Made by a program: the position numbers and the translations under genes. A stretch of 64,000 nt of DNA, taken from an uncultured Rhizobiaceae group bacterium. Lineage in GTDB: Bacteria; Pseudomonadota; Alphaproteobacteria; Rhizobiales; Rhizobiaceae. The DNA is taken from assembly GCA_938044775.1 (NCBI GenBank), contig CALIOE010000038.1, positions 1 through 64,000 on the forward strand, in the 5' to 3' direction. Below are positions 53,699 to 63,452 of the stretch, in pieces; within the stretch, counting starts at the first letter, position 1; every line of letters starts with the position of its first letter. Under the pieces are notes generated by a model. The model saw only the letters and a program-made list of their open reading frames with translations. It ran no database searches and had not been told where the DNA came from.

Positions 53699-55477
53699 TC
53701 AGGCGGCTTTCGCACGCAATTGTTCGGTTGCCTTCAAATCGATCGTCAATTGCTCGCCATCGGCAATAACGACCCCATAGTCCTCCCGCGCGCCCCGGGT
53801 GGAAACGAGACCGTTGCGAACGTCCTCCAAAACCTTTTCGACCGGACGTTTCATGGGATTGCCGTAACCGCCGCCGCCGGGGTTCATGTTGGTGACTGAA
53901 TCGCCGGGATTAATTGTTCCGATTACATTGTCCCGAACGACCTCGTGTTTTCCGCCTACCGTGCGCTCGAGACGACCGACTTTCGTGTCAATGTCGGTTG
54001 AGTGTGCGCCAGCCGCCCCAATTGCCGGAATACGGCGCCCTTCGCCAAACATGATATAGGTCAGTTCACCAGCCAATGGCTCAACCTCCCAGGCTGTGCC
54101 CGATCCGCCCCGAAACATTCCCGCACCGCCGCTGTCGGTCATAAGCGAGTAACGATGGATGATGATCGGATATGAATATTCCAGAAGTTCTACATCACCC
54201 GATGTCAGTGCTCCGAAACAGCATTCAGGACCGCAGGCATGCCAGCCATCCTGATGGGGTGTTGCACCGGCGCCCGAGATGATGGTCGCCAGCACCATCG
54301 AAACATATTCCTCATTGTGGCGCTCATCCCAGCCGGCGATGTTCAAGCCGTTTGCGTGTCCCCATGAGGCGGCGACATTCGACGGCATAGCCTGTTCGAA
54401 TGCCAGCCGCACAGCGTCTGTCAAAGTCTCCATCGGCGTCGTCGTACAATTCATATGCGGAGCAGGTTCTTCCGCGTTGCACAAGGTACCTTTGGGGCCC
54501 ATGTCGACGGTGACGCAGCGATACAGTCCCTCATTGTAAGGTGGCGGAAGCTGGGCAAACATCATCAGCCCGAGATAGACTCCTGAATAGGAATTCCCCT
54601 CGTAAGAATTTATGAAATAGGGGATCTGGGGCGGGCTGGTGATCTCGATATGGCAGGAATCATCCTGGATTGAGACCTTTGCCGATATTTCCAGATCGCC
54701 GAAGCCGTGGCCGGCGTCCTCGCAAATCGCAGTTCCGCTATAGGTCCCATCCGGCACGGTTTTGATCAGCGACCGCATTTGTTTGTCAGCCATGTCCATC
54801 AGGACATCGATGCAAGCTTCCACGTGGTCTGCACCATATTTGTCCAGCATGCGAACGATACTTCGCTCTCCGACCTGGCAGGCGCCAATCAGAGCGTTGA
54901 AGTCTCCCTCCTGCGCTTTCCGGGCACGCATGTTGGTGAATATCATGTTGAGCACGTCATAGCGCGGCGTGCCCTTGTCCCAGATTTTCACGGGCGGAAT
55001 GCGCAAGCATTCAGCATAGATCTCGGTCGCCTCAGGGTTATAGCTGGCGGGAACCGGGCCGCCGATGTCTGTCAGGTGACCTTTGCAGACTGTCCAGTAT
55101 TTCAATTCACCTTCGTAAAAAACCGGCTTGTACATACATGTATCGATGGCGTGGCTGCCCATGTAGGCAGGGTCGTTATGGAGGATCAGGTCGCCTTCGT
55201 GGATGTCGTCACCAAAGTATTCCTGCACGCATTTCATCGCCGGGATCAGTGAACCCAAATGGATCGGGATATCCTGCCCCTGCAGGATCATCTCCGGCCG
55301 GCTGTTGAACAAAGCAGTCGAGTAGTCATGGGCAAGGTTGAACACGCTTGACCGGGCTGTTTTCTCAAGAGAGAGCGTCATCTCACGCTGCGTCGTCTCC
55401 AATATGCCCCGCACCACTGAGAGTGTTATGGGATCGACTTCCTGCCCCGCACGTTCCGCTTTTGCTGATTTGCCCAC
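53699..55477 (-). CDS. hyuB: Hydantoinase B/oxoprolinase family protein (HyuB, set 2)
   Basis: About 592 residues; starts GTG at 55477 (MGKSAKAERAGQEVDP), which follows a perfect GGAGG by five bases, rather than the GTG at 55489. Family marks are DPITLSVVRGILETTQREM, HLGSLIPAMKCVQEYF, HNDPAYMGSHAIDTCMYKPV and the Gly-rich NPGGGGYGNPMKRP. It is the first gene of operon 2, divergent from the AraC regulator at 55663. It pairs with the HyuA next downstream. Confidence 0.94.
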   Translation of the reverse strand: MGKSAKAERAGQEVDPITLSVVRGILETTQREMTLSLEKTARSSVFNLAHDYSTALFNSRPEMILQGQDIPIHLGSLIPAMKCVQEYFGDDIHEGDLILHNDPAYMGSHAIDTCMYKPVFYEGELKYWTVCKGHLTDIGGPVPASYNPEATEIYAECLRIPPVKIWDKGTPRYDVLNMIFTNMRARKAQEGDFNALIGACQVGERSIVRMLDKYGADHVEACIDVLMDMADKQMRSLIKTVPDGTYSGTAICEDAGHGFGDLEISAKVSIQDDSCHIEITSPPQIPYFINSYEGNSYSGVYLGLMMFAQLPPPYNEGLYRCVTVDMGPKGTLCNAEEPAPHMNCTTTPMETLTDAVRLAFEQAMPSNVAASWGHANGLNIAGWDERHNEEYVSMVLATIISGAGATPHQDGWHACGPECCFGALTSGDVELLEYSYPIIIHRYSLMTDSGGAGMFRGGSGTAWEVEPLAGELTYIMFGEGRRIPAIGAAGAHSTDIDTKVGRLERTVGGKHEVVRDNVIGTINPGDSVTNMNPGGGGYGNPMKRPVEKVLEDVRNGLVSTRGAREDYGVVIADGEQLTIDLKATEQLRAKAA

Positions 55478-55662
55478 GCAGACCTCCACCGCTTTCCAGT
55501 TTCCGCCGGTTCTGATCGACCAACTCCCGGAAAGTCTACATCACATTCGCCCGGCCGGTCTTGACGCTGAGCGCGGCACTTTTGACGCAGAGTGCACAAA
55601 CGTCCGGCCTGGTTTTGCCTTCTGAGCTTTCGCTGCCTAGACTGTTTGCGGGAGAAAACGCG

Positions 55663-56613
55663 ATGGCGATCAGCATTACGACAGCGGGCATTGATGCTGC
55701 AAGCAAGAGTACGCACTGGCATCAGAGTATTGCCAACACCTACTTTCCGCTCGATCTCAAGTTTCGCGACGCCGGAAGGTTTGAGGGAGAAATTGCCGGC
55801 TGGTCATTGGGCGGCGTGTCGTTGTCGCGTCTGCGGTCACAGCCACTGATGTACCGCCGTTCGCCCCGGCACCTTGTCAATGAGCAACACGAACAACTGC
55901 TTGTAACCATACCCATGAAGGCTGAAGTCGGGTTCTCGCAATGTGGAAGCCACGTTCGTTGCGGCAAAGGCAGTTTCGTCCTTGAACGCAGTTATGAACC
56001 CTATGATTTCTATCACGAACAGCCGGCAGATCTCTGGGTTTTGAAAGTCGATGTTGCGGCGCTGGAGAACCGAATTCGCGCGCCGGACAGGTTTTGCGGC
56101 ATGCGTTTTGACGCGACTTCCGGCGCCGGCGGCTTGCTGAGCGACATGGTACGGAACGTTCCAAATCGCCATGAGACAATGAGTGATGGGGTGCGGGAAC
56201 ATGTCGGACATCAGTTGATCGACCTGCTTGCCCTGTCGCTGACCGGCGACGAGCGGACCCTGGAAACCGGCCGATCAGCGGTTCGGGATGCCCATCTGCA
56301 CAGGGCCGAAACATTCATCCGATCAAATCTGTACGAGCGGGATCTGACACCGGAAACAATTGCCGACAATTGTGGAATCTCCGTACGCTACCTGCACGAG
56401 ATTTTTCGCGATACCAATCAGACTCTGGGACAATGGATCAGGGAGCTGCGTCTTAAGGCGGCCCACGACGACCTGGGAAACCCAAACAACAGCCAAAGCA
56501 TCGCTGACATCTGCTATCGTCGCGGTTTTGGCGACCAGGCTCAGTTTTCCCGCCTGTTCAAGCAGCGCTATGGATACACACCACGAGACTACCGGACCAG
56601 CGTCGCTCGCTAG
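55663..56613 (+). CDS. AraC family transcriptional regulator
   Basis: About 316 residues. The C-terminal DNA-binding region has two helix-turn-helix motifs (ETIADNCGISVRYLHEIFRD, then SIADICYRRGFGDQAQFSRL and FKQRYGYTPRDYR). The N-terminal part (about residues 30-190) is an AraC-binding-like effector domain. The gene is divergent from hyuB of operon 2, which is its likely target. ATG at 55663 has GGGAG nearby; the frame to 55561 was not used. Confidence 0.93.
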   Translation: MAISITTAGIDAASKSTHWHQSIANTYFPLDLKFRDAGRFEGEIAGWSLGGVSLSRLRSQPLMYRRSPRHLVNEQHEQLLVTIPMKAEVGFSQCGSHVRCGKGSFVLERSYEPYDFYHEQPADLWVLKVDVAALENRIRAPDRFCGMRFDATSGAGGLLSDMVRNVPNRHETMSDGVREHVGHQLIDLLALSLTGDERTLETGRSAVRDAHLHRAETFIRSNLYERDLTPETIADNCGISVRYLHEIFRDTNQTLGQWIRELRLKAAHDDLGNPNNSQSIADICYRRGFGDQAQFSRLFKQRYGYTPRDYRTSVAR

Positions 56614-56761
56614 AGCGGAATTATGCGAAGCAGAGCTCGGCAACAGACCAAGCGAGCATTTGACGCAAGAGACGCGGACCACGAGGGCATTGGTTCATCC
56701 GCAGACAAGCCGGATAAATCCATAAAAACAAACGTTTTCAACACAATGGATCTGAAATTTT

Positions 56762-56848
56762 TGGTGCGGCCGAGAAGACTCGAACTTCCACGGGAGTTAC
56801 CCCACAGCGACCTCAACGCTGCGCGTCTACCAGTTCCGCCACGGCCGC
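56762..56848 (-). tRNA. tRNA-Leu (anticodon GAG)
   Basis: The minus strand from 56848 to 56762 reads GCGGCCG...CGGCCGC ACCA with an encoded CCA end. D-arm GGCGGAACTGGTAGACGC, anticodon stem CAGCG/CGCTG with loop TTGAGGT (anticodon GAG), long variable arm and T-arm TTCGAGT fit a class II leucine tRNA reading CUC/CUU. The acceptor stem pairs fully. It shows how the class II-shaped element at 11482 departs from a normal tRNA-Leu. Confidence 0.95.
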
Positions 56849-56981
56849 ACTTGCCTGTCGTTTGACTGGTCGCGGGGTCGTAACAAAAGGCCGAGTTCTG
56901 CACAAGCGATAAATCTGCACGAGCAGCGTTTTTACAATGTGGCTCCTTGTCACTACAGCAGCACGCTGCCACATAGCAGAC

Positions 56982-57692
56982 ATGTCAGTCCCACGTGCCA
57001 GTCTGTCAGAACTTTTTCACCCTACCGAGGACTCTCCTGCCGTGGAATGGCGGGTGAGTGAGGGTCTGGTCGACTATGATACCGCCATAGCCTTTATGGA
57101 GGAGCGTTGCCGGGCGATTTCCAACGGCGAATTGGTGGAATGCGTCTGGCTGCTCGAGCATCCGCCACTCTACACGGCCGGAACCAGCGCCAATGAAAGC
57201 GATCTGGTATCGCCCGGCCGGTTTCCGGTACACGCCACAGGTCGCGGCGGACAATACACCTATCACGGGCCCGGTCAGCGCGTGGTCTATGTGATGCTCG
57301 ACCTGAAACGGCGCAAGCAGGACGTACGCGTGTTTGTTAACGCGTTGGAGGCGTGGATCATATCAACGCTGTCAGCTTTCAATGTGAAGGGTGAGAGACG
57401 CGAAGACCGGGTTGGCGTGTGGGTCAGGCGTCCTGACAAAATTCCAACCGCCAATGGCCTCGCTGAAGACAAAATCGCGGCCATCGGCATCCGACTAAAG
57501 AAATGGGTGTCGCTGCACGGCATAGCGATCAACGTGGAACCTGACCTCGACCACTTTTCAGGCATTATACCGTGTGGCATCGCCGGGCATGGTGTCACCA
57601 GCCTCGTGGATCTGGGATTGCCGGTTACGATGGTTGATCTGGATCTGGCGCTGAAAGAATCATTTCAGACCATTTTTGGACGTGCCGATTAA
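56982..57692 (+). CDS. lipB: Lipoyl(octanoyl) transferase LipB
   Basis: About 236 residues. The motifs [33 protein letters not shown] and [20 protein letters not shown] carry the family core; the catalytic cysteine is in [14 protein letters not shown] and the lysine in [14 protein letters not shown]. LipB moves octanoate from acyl carrier protein to lipoate-dependent enzymes. The ATG at 56982 (MSVPRAS) was preferred to an earlier one at 56937. It overlaps by four bases the convergent MocA-like gene. Confidence 0.95.
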   Translation: MSVPRASLSELFHPTEDSPAVEWRVSEGLVDYDTAIAFMEERCRAISNGELVECVWLLEHPPLYTAGTSANESDLVSPGRFPVHATGRGGQYTYHGPGQRVVYVMLDLKRRKQDVRVFVNALEAWIISTLSAFNVKGERREDRVGVWVRRPDKIPTANGLAEDKIAAIGIRLKKWVSLHGIAINVEPDLDHFSGIIPCGIAGHGVTSLVDLGLPVTMVDLDLALKESFQTIFGRAD

Positions 57693-58261
57693 AGCTCAAA
57701 CATATCCGGTGTATCAAAATCTCGCCGGCCGGCCTCGCCGATTTCAATCTTGATGACATTCCCGGCTTGCGCCGCAACCACCGATTTCGCACCCTGGTCG
57801 CCCTCAAGCATCTTCAACGCCGCAAAATGGGCCTTGCCGAAAAGAACGGGATTGCCCGGATTTCCATCGCAGGTTGAAACGACAATGGCTTTGTCACTGC
57901 CGGCAGCCTCGAACGCAGCAATCAATGCATCGATATGATCTTTCGTGACAAGGGGCATGTCGCCCAGCAGGATCACGACCGGCATGTGGCCCTGCAATCG
58001 GTATATTCCGGAACGGATGGAGCCCGCCATTCCAGACTCAAAGTCACTGTTGTGAACGCTATGCACGCCCGCAGGTAATGCCGCCTGCACGGCATCTGAT
58101 TCATGACCGGTCACGACAACAAGCGGTGAAAGTTTACTGCCCGCAGCAGCGTCCCAGACGTGGCGCACCAGCGGCTTTCCCCTCCAGGGCGTGGTCAATT
58201 TGTTGGCACGGCCCATACGCCGCGACTGACCAGCCGCCAAAATGACTCCCCCAACAGTCAA
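57689..58261 (-). CDS. Molybdenum cofactor cytidylyltransferase-like (MocA family)
   Basis: A 190-residue nucleotidyltransferase. The NTP loop is [17 protein letters not shown], with [11 protein letters not shown] as metal-binding motif and [11 protein letters not shown] later. MocA makes the cytosine-dinucleotide form of the molybdenum cofactor used by xanthine-oxidase-family hydroxylases. It is the last gene of the molybdoenzyme maturation unit, six bases after the molybdopterin-binding gene. Confidence 0.88.
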   Translation of the reverse strand: MTVGGVILAAGQSRRMGRANKLTTPWRGKPLVRHVWDAAAGSKLSPLVVVTGHESDAVQAALPAGVHSVHNSDFESGMAGSIRSGIYRLQGHMPVVILLGDMPLVTKDHIDALIAAFEAAGSDKAIVVSTCDGNPGNPVLFGKAHFAALKMLEGDQGAKSVVAAQAGNVIKIEIGEAGRRDFDTPDMFEL

Positions 58262-58267
58262 ACCAGA

Positions 58268-59266
58268 TTACCCTTCACGCGGTTGCGGCCGCTCATGTAT
58301 TTCCATCAACAGCCCACCGACTCCAAGGCTCGTAATGTAGTCCGGCCCTACATCCAGGCCGGCGAGCATGCGCTGCAGCACCCAGTCGAAGCCGTTTTCT
58401 GCCGGACTTCGGGCACAGCCAGGCGCCCCGATGACGGGCACCTGATCCATTCGGCCGGTCATCAAAAGATTTCCGGGATCAACAGGCATGCCCAGGGTCT
58501 CAACAAGTCCCCCGGCGTCCCTTAGTCCTGAAGGAATAACATCGGCTCTGTCGGTAATGGCCGACGCTCCAAAAACGATTATTAAATCTGTCTGTTCAAC
58601 CATTTTCGACAACGCTTCCGATACAGCTGAAGCCGTATGATCGACGCGGCGTTCTGCGACAAGCGAGCTTCCTGCCAGTTCAAGTCGTTCACGCAGAATT
58701 GTCGCAGTCTTATCCATCGTCGACATTTTCAGTGTCGGCAATTTGGTCGCAATCAGCCCCACTTTGGTGGGTTCAGAGCGCTTCAAACCGATGTGGTTCG
58801 CGCCTTTGCAGAGTTCGACTGCCTCTTTGATCTTTTCCTGATTCACGGCAAAAGAAATGATTTTGACCGTGGCAATCATGCGCCCGGCCTGAACAAAAAC
58901 CTGATCTGGCAACGTCGCGAATGTGATGTCGGGGTCGACCCGGTTCAGTTGCGCCACAAGCTCGGCGTCAGCGGTAAAAATTCCTGCACACTCGGCATAA
59001 ACGTTGACGCGTCCTGTAAAGGGATCGGCAGTTCGCATACCATCGCGGCGAAGAGCCCGTCCCAATTGCTCAGCAGCGCAATCCTCCTCGATGTCGCCCG
59101 CTTCAATGCGCGCGACGACCAGTCTCTTTACGCCGCTGTCCAGGGCCGCAGCAACGTCTGTGCCTGAAAGCCGCTTTCCCTTCTTCAACCGCCCGCTCTT
59201 CAGCCGCAGCGCATGGGCAAGAACAGTCCCTTCGGCATCTTCAGTCGCTACAGGACCAAACCTCAC
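58268..59266 (-). CDS. Molybdopterin-binding protein (MoCF-type domain)
   Basis: A 332-residue protein. The first part (EGTVLAHALRLKSGRLKKGK, VAALDSGVKRLVVARIE) resembles the MoeA-like entry segment, and the later part has LIIVFGASAITDRADVIP and MPVDPGNLLMTG, a MoCF-biosynthesis/molybdopterin-binding fold. Its place between XdhC and MocA-like genes supports a role in cofactor handling for a molybdenum hydroxylase. The start overlaps the XdhC gene stop by four bases. Confidence 0.85.
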   Translation of the reverse strand: MRFGPVATEDAEGTVLAHALRLKSGRLKKGKRLSGTDVAAALDSGVKRLVVARIEAGDIEEDCAAEQLGRALRRDGMRTADPFTGRVNVYAECAGIFTADAELVAQLNRVDPDITFATLPDQVFVQAGRMIATVKIISFAVNQEKIKEAVELCKGANHIGLKRSEPTKVGLIATKLPTLKMSTMDKTATILRERLELAGSSLVAERRVDHTASAVSEALSKMVEQTDLIIVFGASAITDRADVIPSGLRDAGGLVETLGMPVDPGNLLMTGRMDQVPVIGAPGCARSPAENGFDWVLQRMLAGLDVGPDYITSLGVGGLLMEIHERPQPREG

Positions 59267-59949
59267 GCGGACTTTCCCCGACGCGATACACCGATAATCT
59301 GAGCCATAACAGCAACCGCAATTTCGGCGGGACCGGCCGCGCCAATATCCAAGCCGATAGGAGCATGAATTCGCTCCAGAACATCGTCAGTCACTCCAGC
59401 CGCCCGCAAACGATCAAGTCGCTTGCCGTGGGTCTTGTTACTGCCGAGCGCACCAACGTAAAAGCACTCTGCGTCCAGAGCCGCACGAATTGGAATATCG
59501 TCAATCTTGGGATCGTGGGTCAGCGCAACGACCGCCGTGTAGGCGTCGAGTATCGTCTCTTTTAGCGCTTCTTCGGGCCATTCTGCCTCCAAAGTTACAT
59601 TCGAGAAACGCTCCTTCGTCGCAAACGCCGTTCGCGGATCGATGACCGTGACATCAAAATTGCAGGCCTGGGCGATCGGAAACAGCGCCTGCGAAATGTG
59701 TACGGCGCCGATTACCACAAGACGGAGCGATGGCGCGTGAATCTGGATAAACAACTCGCCGGTATCGACTGAAATGATTCCGGATTTGCCAGACCTGAAA
59801 CGCGTCTCCAGCTCCGCCGCAAGCGGATCGTCGTCCACGTCATTGGCGTGAACAAGGCGTTTTTCCCCGGTCGACAGATCAGTCAGAACGGCAACTGCGA
59901 CGCGCTCCAGGCGCGCTGTATTGAGTTGGGACAGCAGCGCCGGGTGCAT
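59263..59949 (-). CDS. XdhC family protein, Rossmann (C-terminal) part
   Basis: About 228 residues. LVVIGAVHISQALFPIAQACNF is the Rossmann segment, TVIDPRTAFAT and VALTHDPKIDDIPIRAAL follow, and GALGSNKTHGKRLDRL fits XdhC/CoxI. XdhC proteins insert sulfurated molybdenum cofactor into xanthine-oxidase-family enzymes. The ATG at 59949 overlaps the stop of the N-terminal-type gene as TGATG, so the two halves are made together. Confidence 0.9.
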   Translation of the reverse strand: MHPALLSQLNTARLERVAVAVLTDLSTGEKRLVHANDVDDDPLAAELETRFRSGKSGIISVDTGELFIQIHAPSLRLVVIGAVHISQALFPIAQACNFDVTVIDPRTAFATKERFSNVTLEAEWPEEALKETILDAYTAVVALTHDPKIDDIPIRAALDAECFYVGALGSNKTHGKRLDRLRAAGVTDDVLERIHAPIGLDIGAAGPAEIAVAVMAQIIGVSRRGKSA

Positions 59950-60290
59950 CAATTTTCACCGACGATGGGTTCGACATACACCCGGATTCGCCCCCCGCAG
60001 GAAAGGCCAACTTCCCAGGCCGTTTCGTCGGCGACACCAAACTCGAGCATCTTTGGCTTGCCCGTTTCGATCGCTTCAACAGCTTCAAACACCACAGCCC
60101 CCTCAACACAACCGCCAGAAACGGAACCTTCGAAATTACCGTCAGCGTCTATCACGAGATGGCTGCCCACCGGACGCGGTGCTGACCCCCAGGTCTCGAC
60201 AACGGTCGCCATGGCAACCCCTTTTCCAGCCTTGTGCCAGCTCTCTGCGAGAACAAGCGGGTCACGTTCTGTCATTGCTTTTTCGGTCAT
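59949..60290 (-). CDS. XdhC family protein, N-terminal part
   Basis: A 113-residue protein equal to the XdhC/CoxI N-terminal domain: ATVVETWGSAPRPVGSHLVI, GSVSGGCVEGAVV and GLSCGGRIRVYVEP. In many bacteria this domain and the Rossmann domain form one protein; here they are separate, overlapping genes. The cysteines in SGGCVEG and GLSCGG are conserved in the family. Confidence 0.9.
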   Translation of the reverse strand: MTEKAMTERDPLVLAESWHKAGKGVAMATVVETWGSAPRPVGSHLVIDADGNFEGSVSGGCVEGAVVFEAVEAIETGKPKMLEFGVADETAWEVGLSCGGRIRVYVEPIVGEN

Positions 60291-60323
60291 GCTGCCCTCA
60301 ATCTAGGCCAAAGCGCGTCACCT

Positions 60324-61526
60324 TCAAGCTCTGCCTTTCGCGCTGAGCACAGCGCAAAGATCGGACAGAGAATCCAAAGAGTGGACGGCGCGAAAATCAT
60401 CGACGTGAGGCATCATGGTTCGGACTCCTGCTGCACGCGGTTCAAAACCGTCAAAGCGCAACAGTGGATTGAGCCAGATCAGCCGTCGGCAGGACTTATG
60501 CAAACGTTCCATTTCTTTGCCAAGTTGTGAGAGTTCGGCATCGTCGGCTGCGCGTTCAAGCCCGTCGGTGATCAAAAGGACGACTGCGCCCTGACCCAAA
60601 ACGCGTCGACTCCATGTTCTGTTAAACTGAGAAAGTGTTTCTCCAATTCGGGTTCCTCCCTCCCAGTCAAGAACCTGGGCGGAAACATCATCCAGTGCCT
60701 CGTCCGGGTCCTTGTTGCGCAGGGCACGGGTAACATTGGTCAGTCTGGTGCCAAACAGAAAAGTATGAACCCGCCTTCGCTTGTCACTGAGCGCGTGGAG
60801 AAAGTGGAGGAATATCCGTGAATACTGGCTCATCGATCCCGATATATCGGCCAGAACGACGAGCGGCGGCTGGACAAAGCGTGGCTCGCGAAAACGTGGC
60901 AATATCAGATCGCCTCCCGTTGTCATGCTCTTCCGCATCATAGCGCGGGGGTCGAAAATCCGGCCACGCTGCGAGGGACGAAACCGTCGCGTCTTAGCCC
61001 GGTCCACAGGCAGTTTCAGTTTCTCGATTTCCTGCCTTGCAGCTGCAAATTCGCTTGCCGTCATCTGCGCAAAGTCTTTTGTACGAAGCACTTCCTTTTC
61101 ACTCATTGAAAAGGAGGCATCGATTTCGATTTCCGGTTTTTCCTGCGTCTCACGACTCTCTTCACCCTGAAAAAGGGCTTCCGAAACGCGGGCCTGCCCG
61201 GCCTTGGCTTTCTCCTGTTCTCCGCGCGGGTCTGCCATAGGGGAAAACATGGCAATCATCTTTTCGACAAGATCCCTTGAGCGCCAATACAAATTGAACG
61301 CTTCATCGAACACAGGATGGTCTTCCTTACGGGTTACCAGAACACAATGCAGCGTCCAGTAGAGGTCATCCCGATCACCGATTCCGGCCACCTCAAGCGC
61401 ACGAACTGCATCAACGACGGCAGAGGGTCCAAGCCGCAAGCCTGCATCTCTGAGGGTTCGGGCAAAATACAGGACATTTTCGGGGATACGCCCCTGTGGT
61501 TCAGTGCCGGACAGACTTGCATCCAT
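60324..61526 (-). CDS. coxE: VWA domain protein, CoxE-like
   Basis: A 400-residue protein with a von Willebrand factor A domain near residues 210-390. The metal-site motif DISGSMSQYS, HTFLFGTRLTNVTRAL and GGTRIGETLSQFN support this. CoxE works with the MoxR-type ATPase CoxD in assembling the molybdenum site of CO dehydrogenase-like enzymes. The N-terminal part is helical and acidic/basic mixed. It follows coxD by 14 bases. Confidence 0.92.
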   Translation of the reverse strand: MDASLSGTEPQGRIPENVLYFARTLRDAGLRLGPSAVVDAVRALEVAGIGDRDDLYWTLHCVLVTRKEDHPVFDEAFNLYWRSRDLVEKMIAMFSPMADPRGEQEKAKAGQARVSEALFQGEESRETQEKPEIEIDASFSMSEKEVLRTKDFAQMTASEFAAARQEIEKLKLPVDRAKTRRFRPSQRGRIFDPRAMMRKSMTTGGDLILPRFREPRFVQPPLVVLADISGSMSQYSRIFLHFLHALSDKRRRVHTFLFGTRLTNVTRALRNKDPDEALDDVSAQVLDWEGGTRIGETLSQFNRTWSRRVLGQGAVVLLITDGLERAADDAELSQLGKEMERLHKSCRRLIWLNPLLRFDGFEPRAAGVRTMMPHVDDFRAVHSLDSLSDLCAVLSAKGRA

Positions 61527-61540
61527 GTTCGGGGTGCCCC

Positions 61541-62464
61541 TTAGATCGCCGGAGCGCTTTTAAGCTCGGAACGTACTTCCTTCAAAATGTCGGCACCATC
61601 GCTGCTCTGAATTTGAGCGATGTCGTCCTGATACTTCAGCAACACACCCAATGTGTCTGAAATCGCCTGAGGATCCAGGGCCAGCTTGTCCAGTTCCATA
61701 AGAGCCGTAGCCCAATCCAGAGTCTCGGCTATGCCTGGATTCTTAAACAGCTCCAGTTCACGTAGCTTCTGCACATAGGCAACCACTTCACGCGAAAGGG
61801 TGGCGTCAGCATCCGGAACCTTGAGGCGCACAATTTCCAGCTCCCTTTCAGCGTCAGGGTAATCGACCCAGTGGTAAAGGCAGCGCCGCTTCAATGCATC
61901 GTGTATCTCGCGTGTCCGGTTAGTTGTTATGATTACAATTGGCGGTTCCGCCGCCTTTATCGTTCCAAGCTCGGGAATCGTGACCTGAAAGTCAGAGAGA
62001 ATTTCAAGCAGAAATGCCTCAAACGCTTCGTCAGTACGGTCCAGCTCGTCAATCAACAACACTGGTGCGCGGCCATCAACCTGTTCCAGAGCCTGGAGAA
62101 TCGGGCGTCTTGTAAGAAACCGCTCCGAAAATACACCGTCTTCCATGGCATCTTTGTTGGTGTCACCGGAAGCTTCGCGCATCCTGATCTCAATCATTTG
62201 CGCCGCATAGTTCCATTCATAGACCGCAGAGGAAATGTCCAGCCCTTCATAACACTGTAAACGGATGAGCGGTCGGTCGAGTGCAGATGACAACACCTTG
62301 GCAATCTCGGTTTTCCCAACCCCCGCTTCCCCTTCAAGAAAAAGTGGTCGGTTCATCTTCAGCGCAAGATAAAGCACCGTGGCAAGTGAACGATCTGCGA
62401 GATAGCTTTCGCCAGCCAGAAGCGTGAGGGTGTCATCAATGCTTTTTGGATTATTTGAGTTCAT
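61541..62464 (-). CDS. coxD: MoxR family AAA+ ATPase, CoxD-like
   Basis: About 307 residues. Walker A LEGEAGVGKTEIAKVL, Walker B PVLLIDELDRTDEAFEAFLL, sensor segment IVIITTNRTREIHDALKRRC and YPDAERELEIV are MoxR features. CoxD is the chaperone-ATPase partner of CoxE in molybdenum hydroxylase maturation. The ATG at 62464 (MNSNNPKS) was chosen over a longer frame to 62521. It is the first gene of the maturation unit. No hydroxylase subunit gene lies in the window. Confidence 0.92.
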   Translation of the reverse strand: MNSNNPKSIDDTLTLLAGESYLADRSLATVLYLALKMNRPLFLEGEAGVGKTEIAKVLSSALDRPLIRLQCYEGLDISSAVYEWNYAAQMIEIRMREASGDTNKDAMEDGVFSERFLTRRPILQALEQVDGRAPVLLIDELDRTDEAFEAFLLEILSDFQVTIPELGTIKAAEPPIVIITTNRTREIHDALKRRCLYHWVDYPDAERELEIVRLKVPDADATLSREVVAYVQKLRELELFKNPGIAETLDWATALMELDKLALDPQAISDTLGVLLKYQDDIAQIQSSDGADILKEVRSELKSAPAI

Positions 62465-62700
62465 CTGGTTCGGTTGTTCGCTGGTTTTGTGCCAACTTAC
62501 ACGCCTTGACCGGAGTCTCAAGATAAGACGGCCCGCCTCCCCCTAATTGGGGAAGACGAGCCTCAATCGACCGGTTAGGGGCATAAAAGGCCGATTGTTT
62601 TTTCAGTGTTGAAAGCGAACTAGTCGCCCCATCCCTGATGAAGTCACTGTTGCAGAAACGAGAGTGGCCAAATGTGCAGATTCGCACACTCGCGTACTAT

Positions 62701-63297
62701 TCACACACGAAGCATTGGATAGAGCGACAAAAGCAGCGCCAGAGCCATGATGTAGTTGAAGATGCGCAGCTTTGCCGGGTCGTTCAGAAAATTGCGCATT
62801 GCAGACCCAAATCCAGCCCAAACGGCCACAGACGGGAGATTTACAATACAAAAGGCAACCACGATGATGGCCACGTTGGTGACGTAGTCGCCTTCCTCCG
62901 TATAGAGAGACATGGCAACACCAGCCATCACCCAGGCCTTGGGATTGACCCACTGAAACAGTGCCGCCTCAGAAAAGCGCATGGGCCGCCCACGCCTTTC
63001 ACTTTCATTTATCGGACCCGAGGTTGCAATGCGCCAGGCCAGATACACCATATAGGCACCACCAGCGACCTTGATCGCCGTGAAGAGCAACGGGTATCGC
63101 TCAAGAATCAATCCAATCCCCAGCCCCACAGCTGCCAGGAGAACGCCGAAGCCGAAAGCGATGCCGAAGGCGTGGGGCCAGGTTCGTCGCAACCCAAAGT
63201 TTATGCCGGAGGAAAGCAACATAATATTGTTGGGCCCAGGTGTGATCGAAGAGACGAACGAAAAAACCAGCAAGGCAGTGAACGTTGCAAAGGACAA
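62701..63297 (-). CDS. LysE family transporter
   Basis: A 198-residue protein with about six transmembrane helices. It carries SSITPGPNNIMLLSSGINFG, the LysE/RhtB N-terminal motif, and later WRIATSGPI and QWVNPKAWVMAGVAMSLY. It is a likely amino-acid exporter. It stands alone, 236 bases upstream of coxD on the same strand; that gap shows no gene. Confidence 0.9.
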   Translation of the reverse strand: MSFATFTALLVFSFVSSITPGPNNIMLLSSGINFGLRRTWPHAFGIAFGFGVLLAAVGLGIGLILERYPLLFTAIKVAGGAYMVYLAWRIATSGPINESERRGRPMRFSEAALFQWVNPKAWVMAGVAMSLYTEEGDYVTNVAIIVVAFCIVNLPSVAVWAGFGSAMRNFLNDPAKLRIFNYIMALALLLSLYPMLRV

Positions 63298-63452
63298 TGA
63301 GCTTCAGCTTAAAAATGTCAGTATTCCTGACCTAAAGTCTACACGCCTCCCGCGCCCGGTTCAACAGAAATGCCGGGCGCTGGAAATCTGGCGTATTGCA
63401 TTTGGGGCCGTTGCCGTTTCAAATGATGGTCTGGGCATATGGGGCTGATATT

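Noticed and set aside
55478-55662. Guanidine or other riboswitch before operon 2
   Set aside because: The divergent region shows no recognisable riboswitch pairing or conserved motif by eye.
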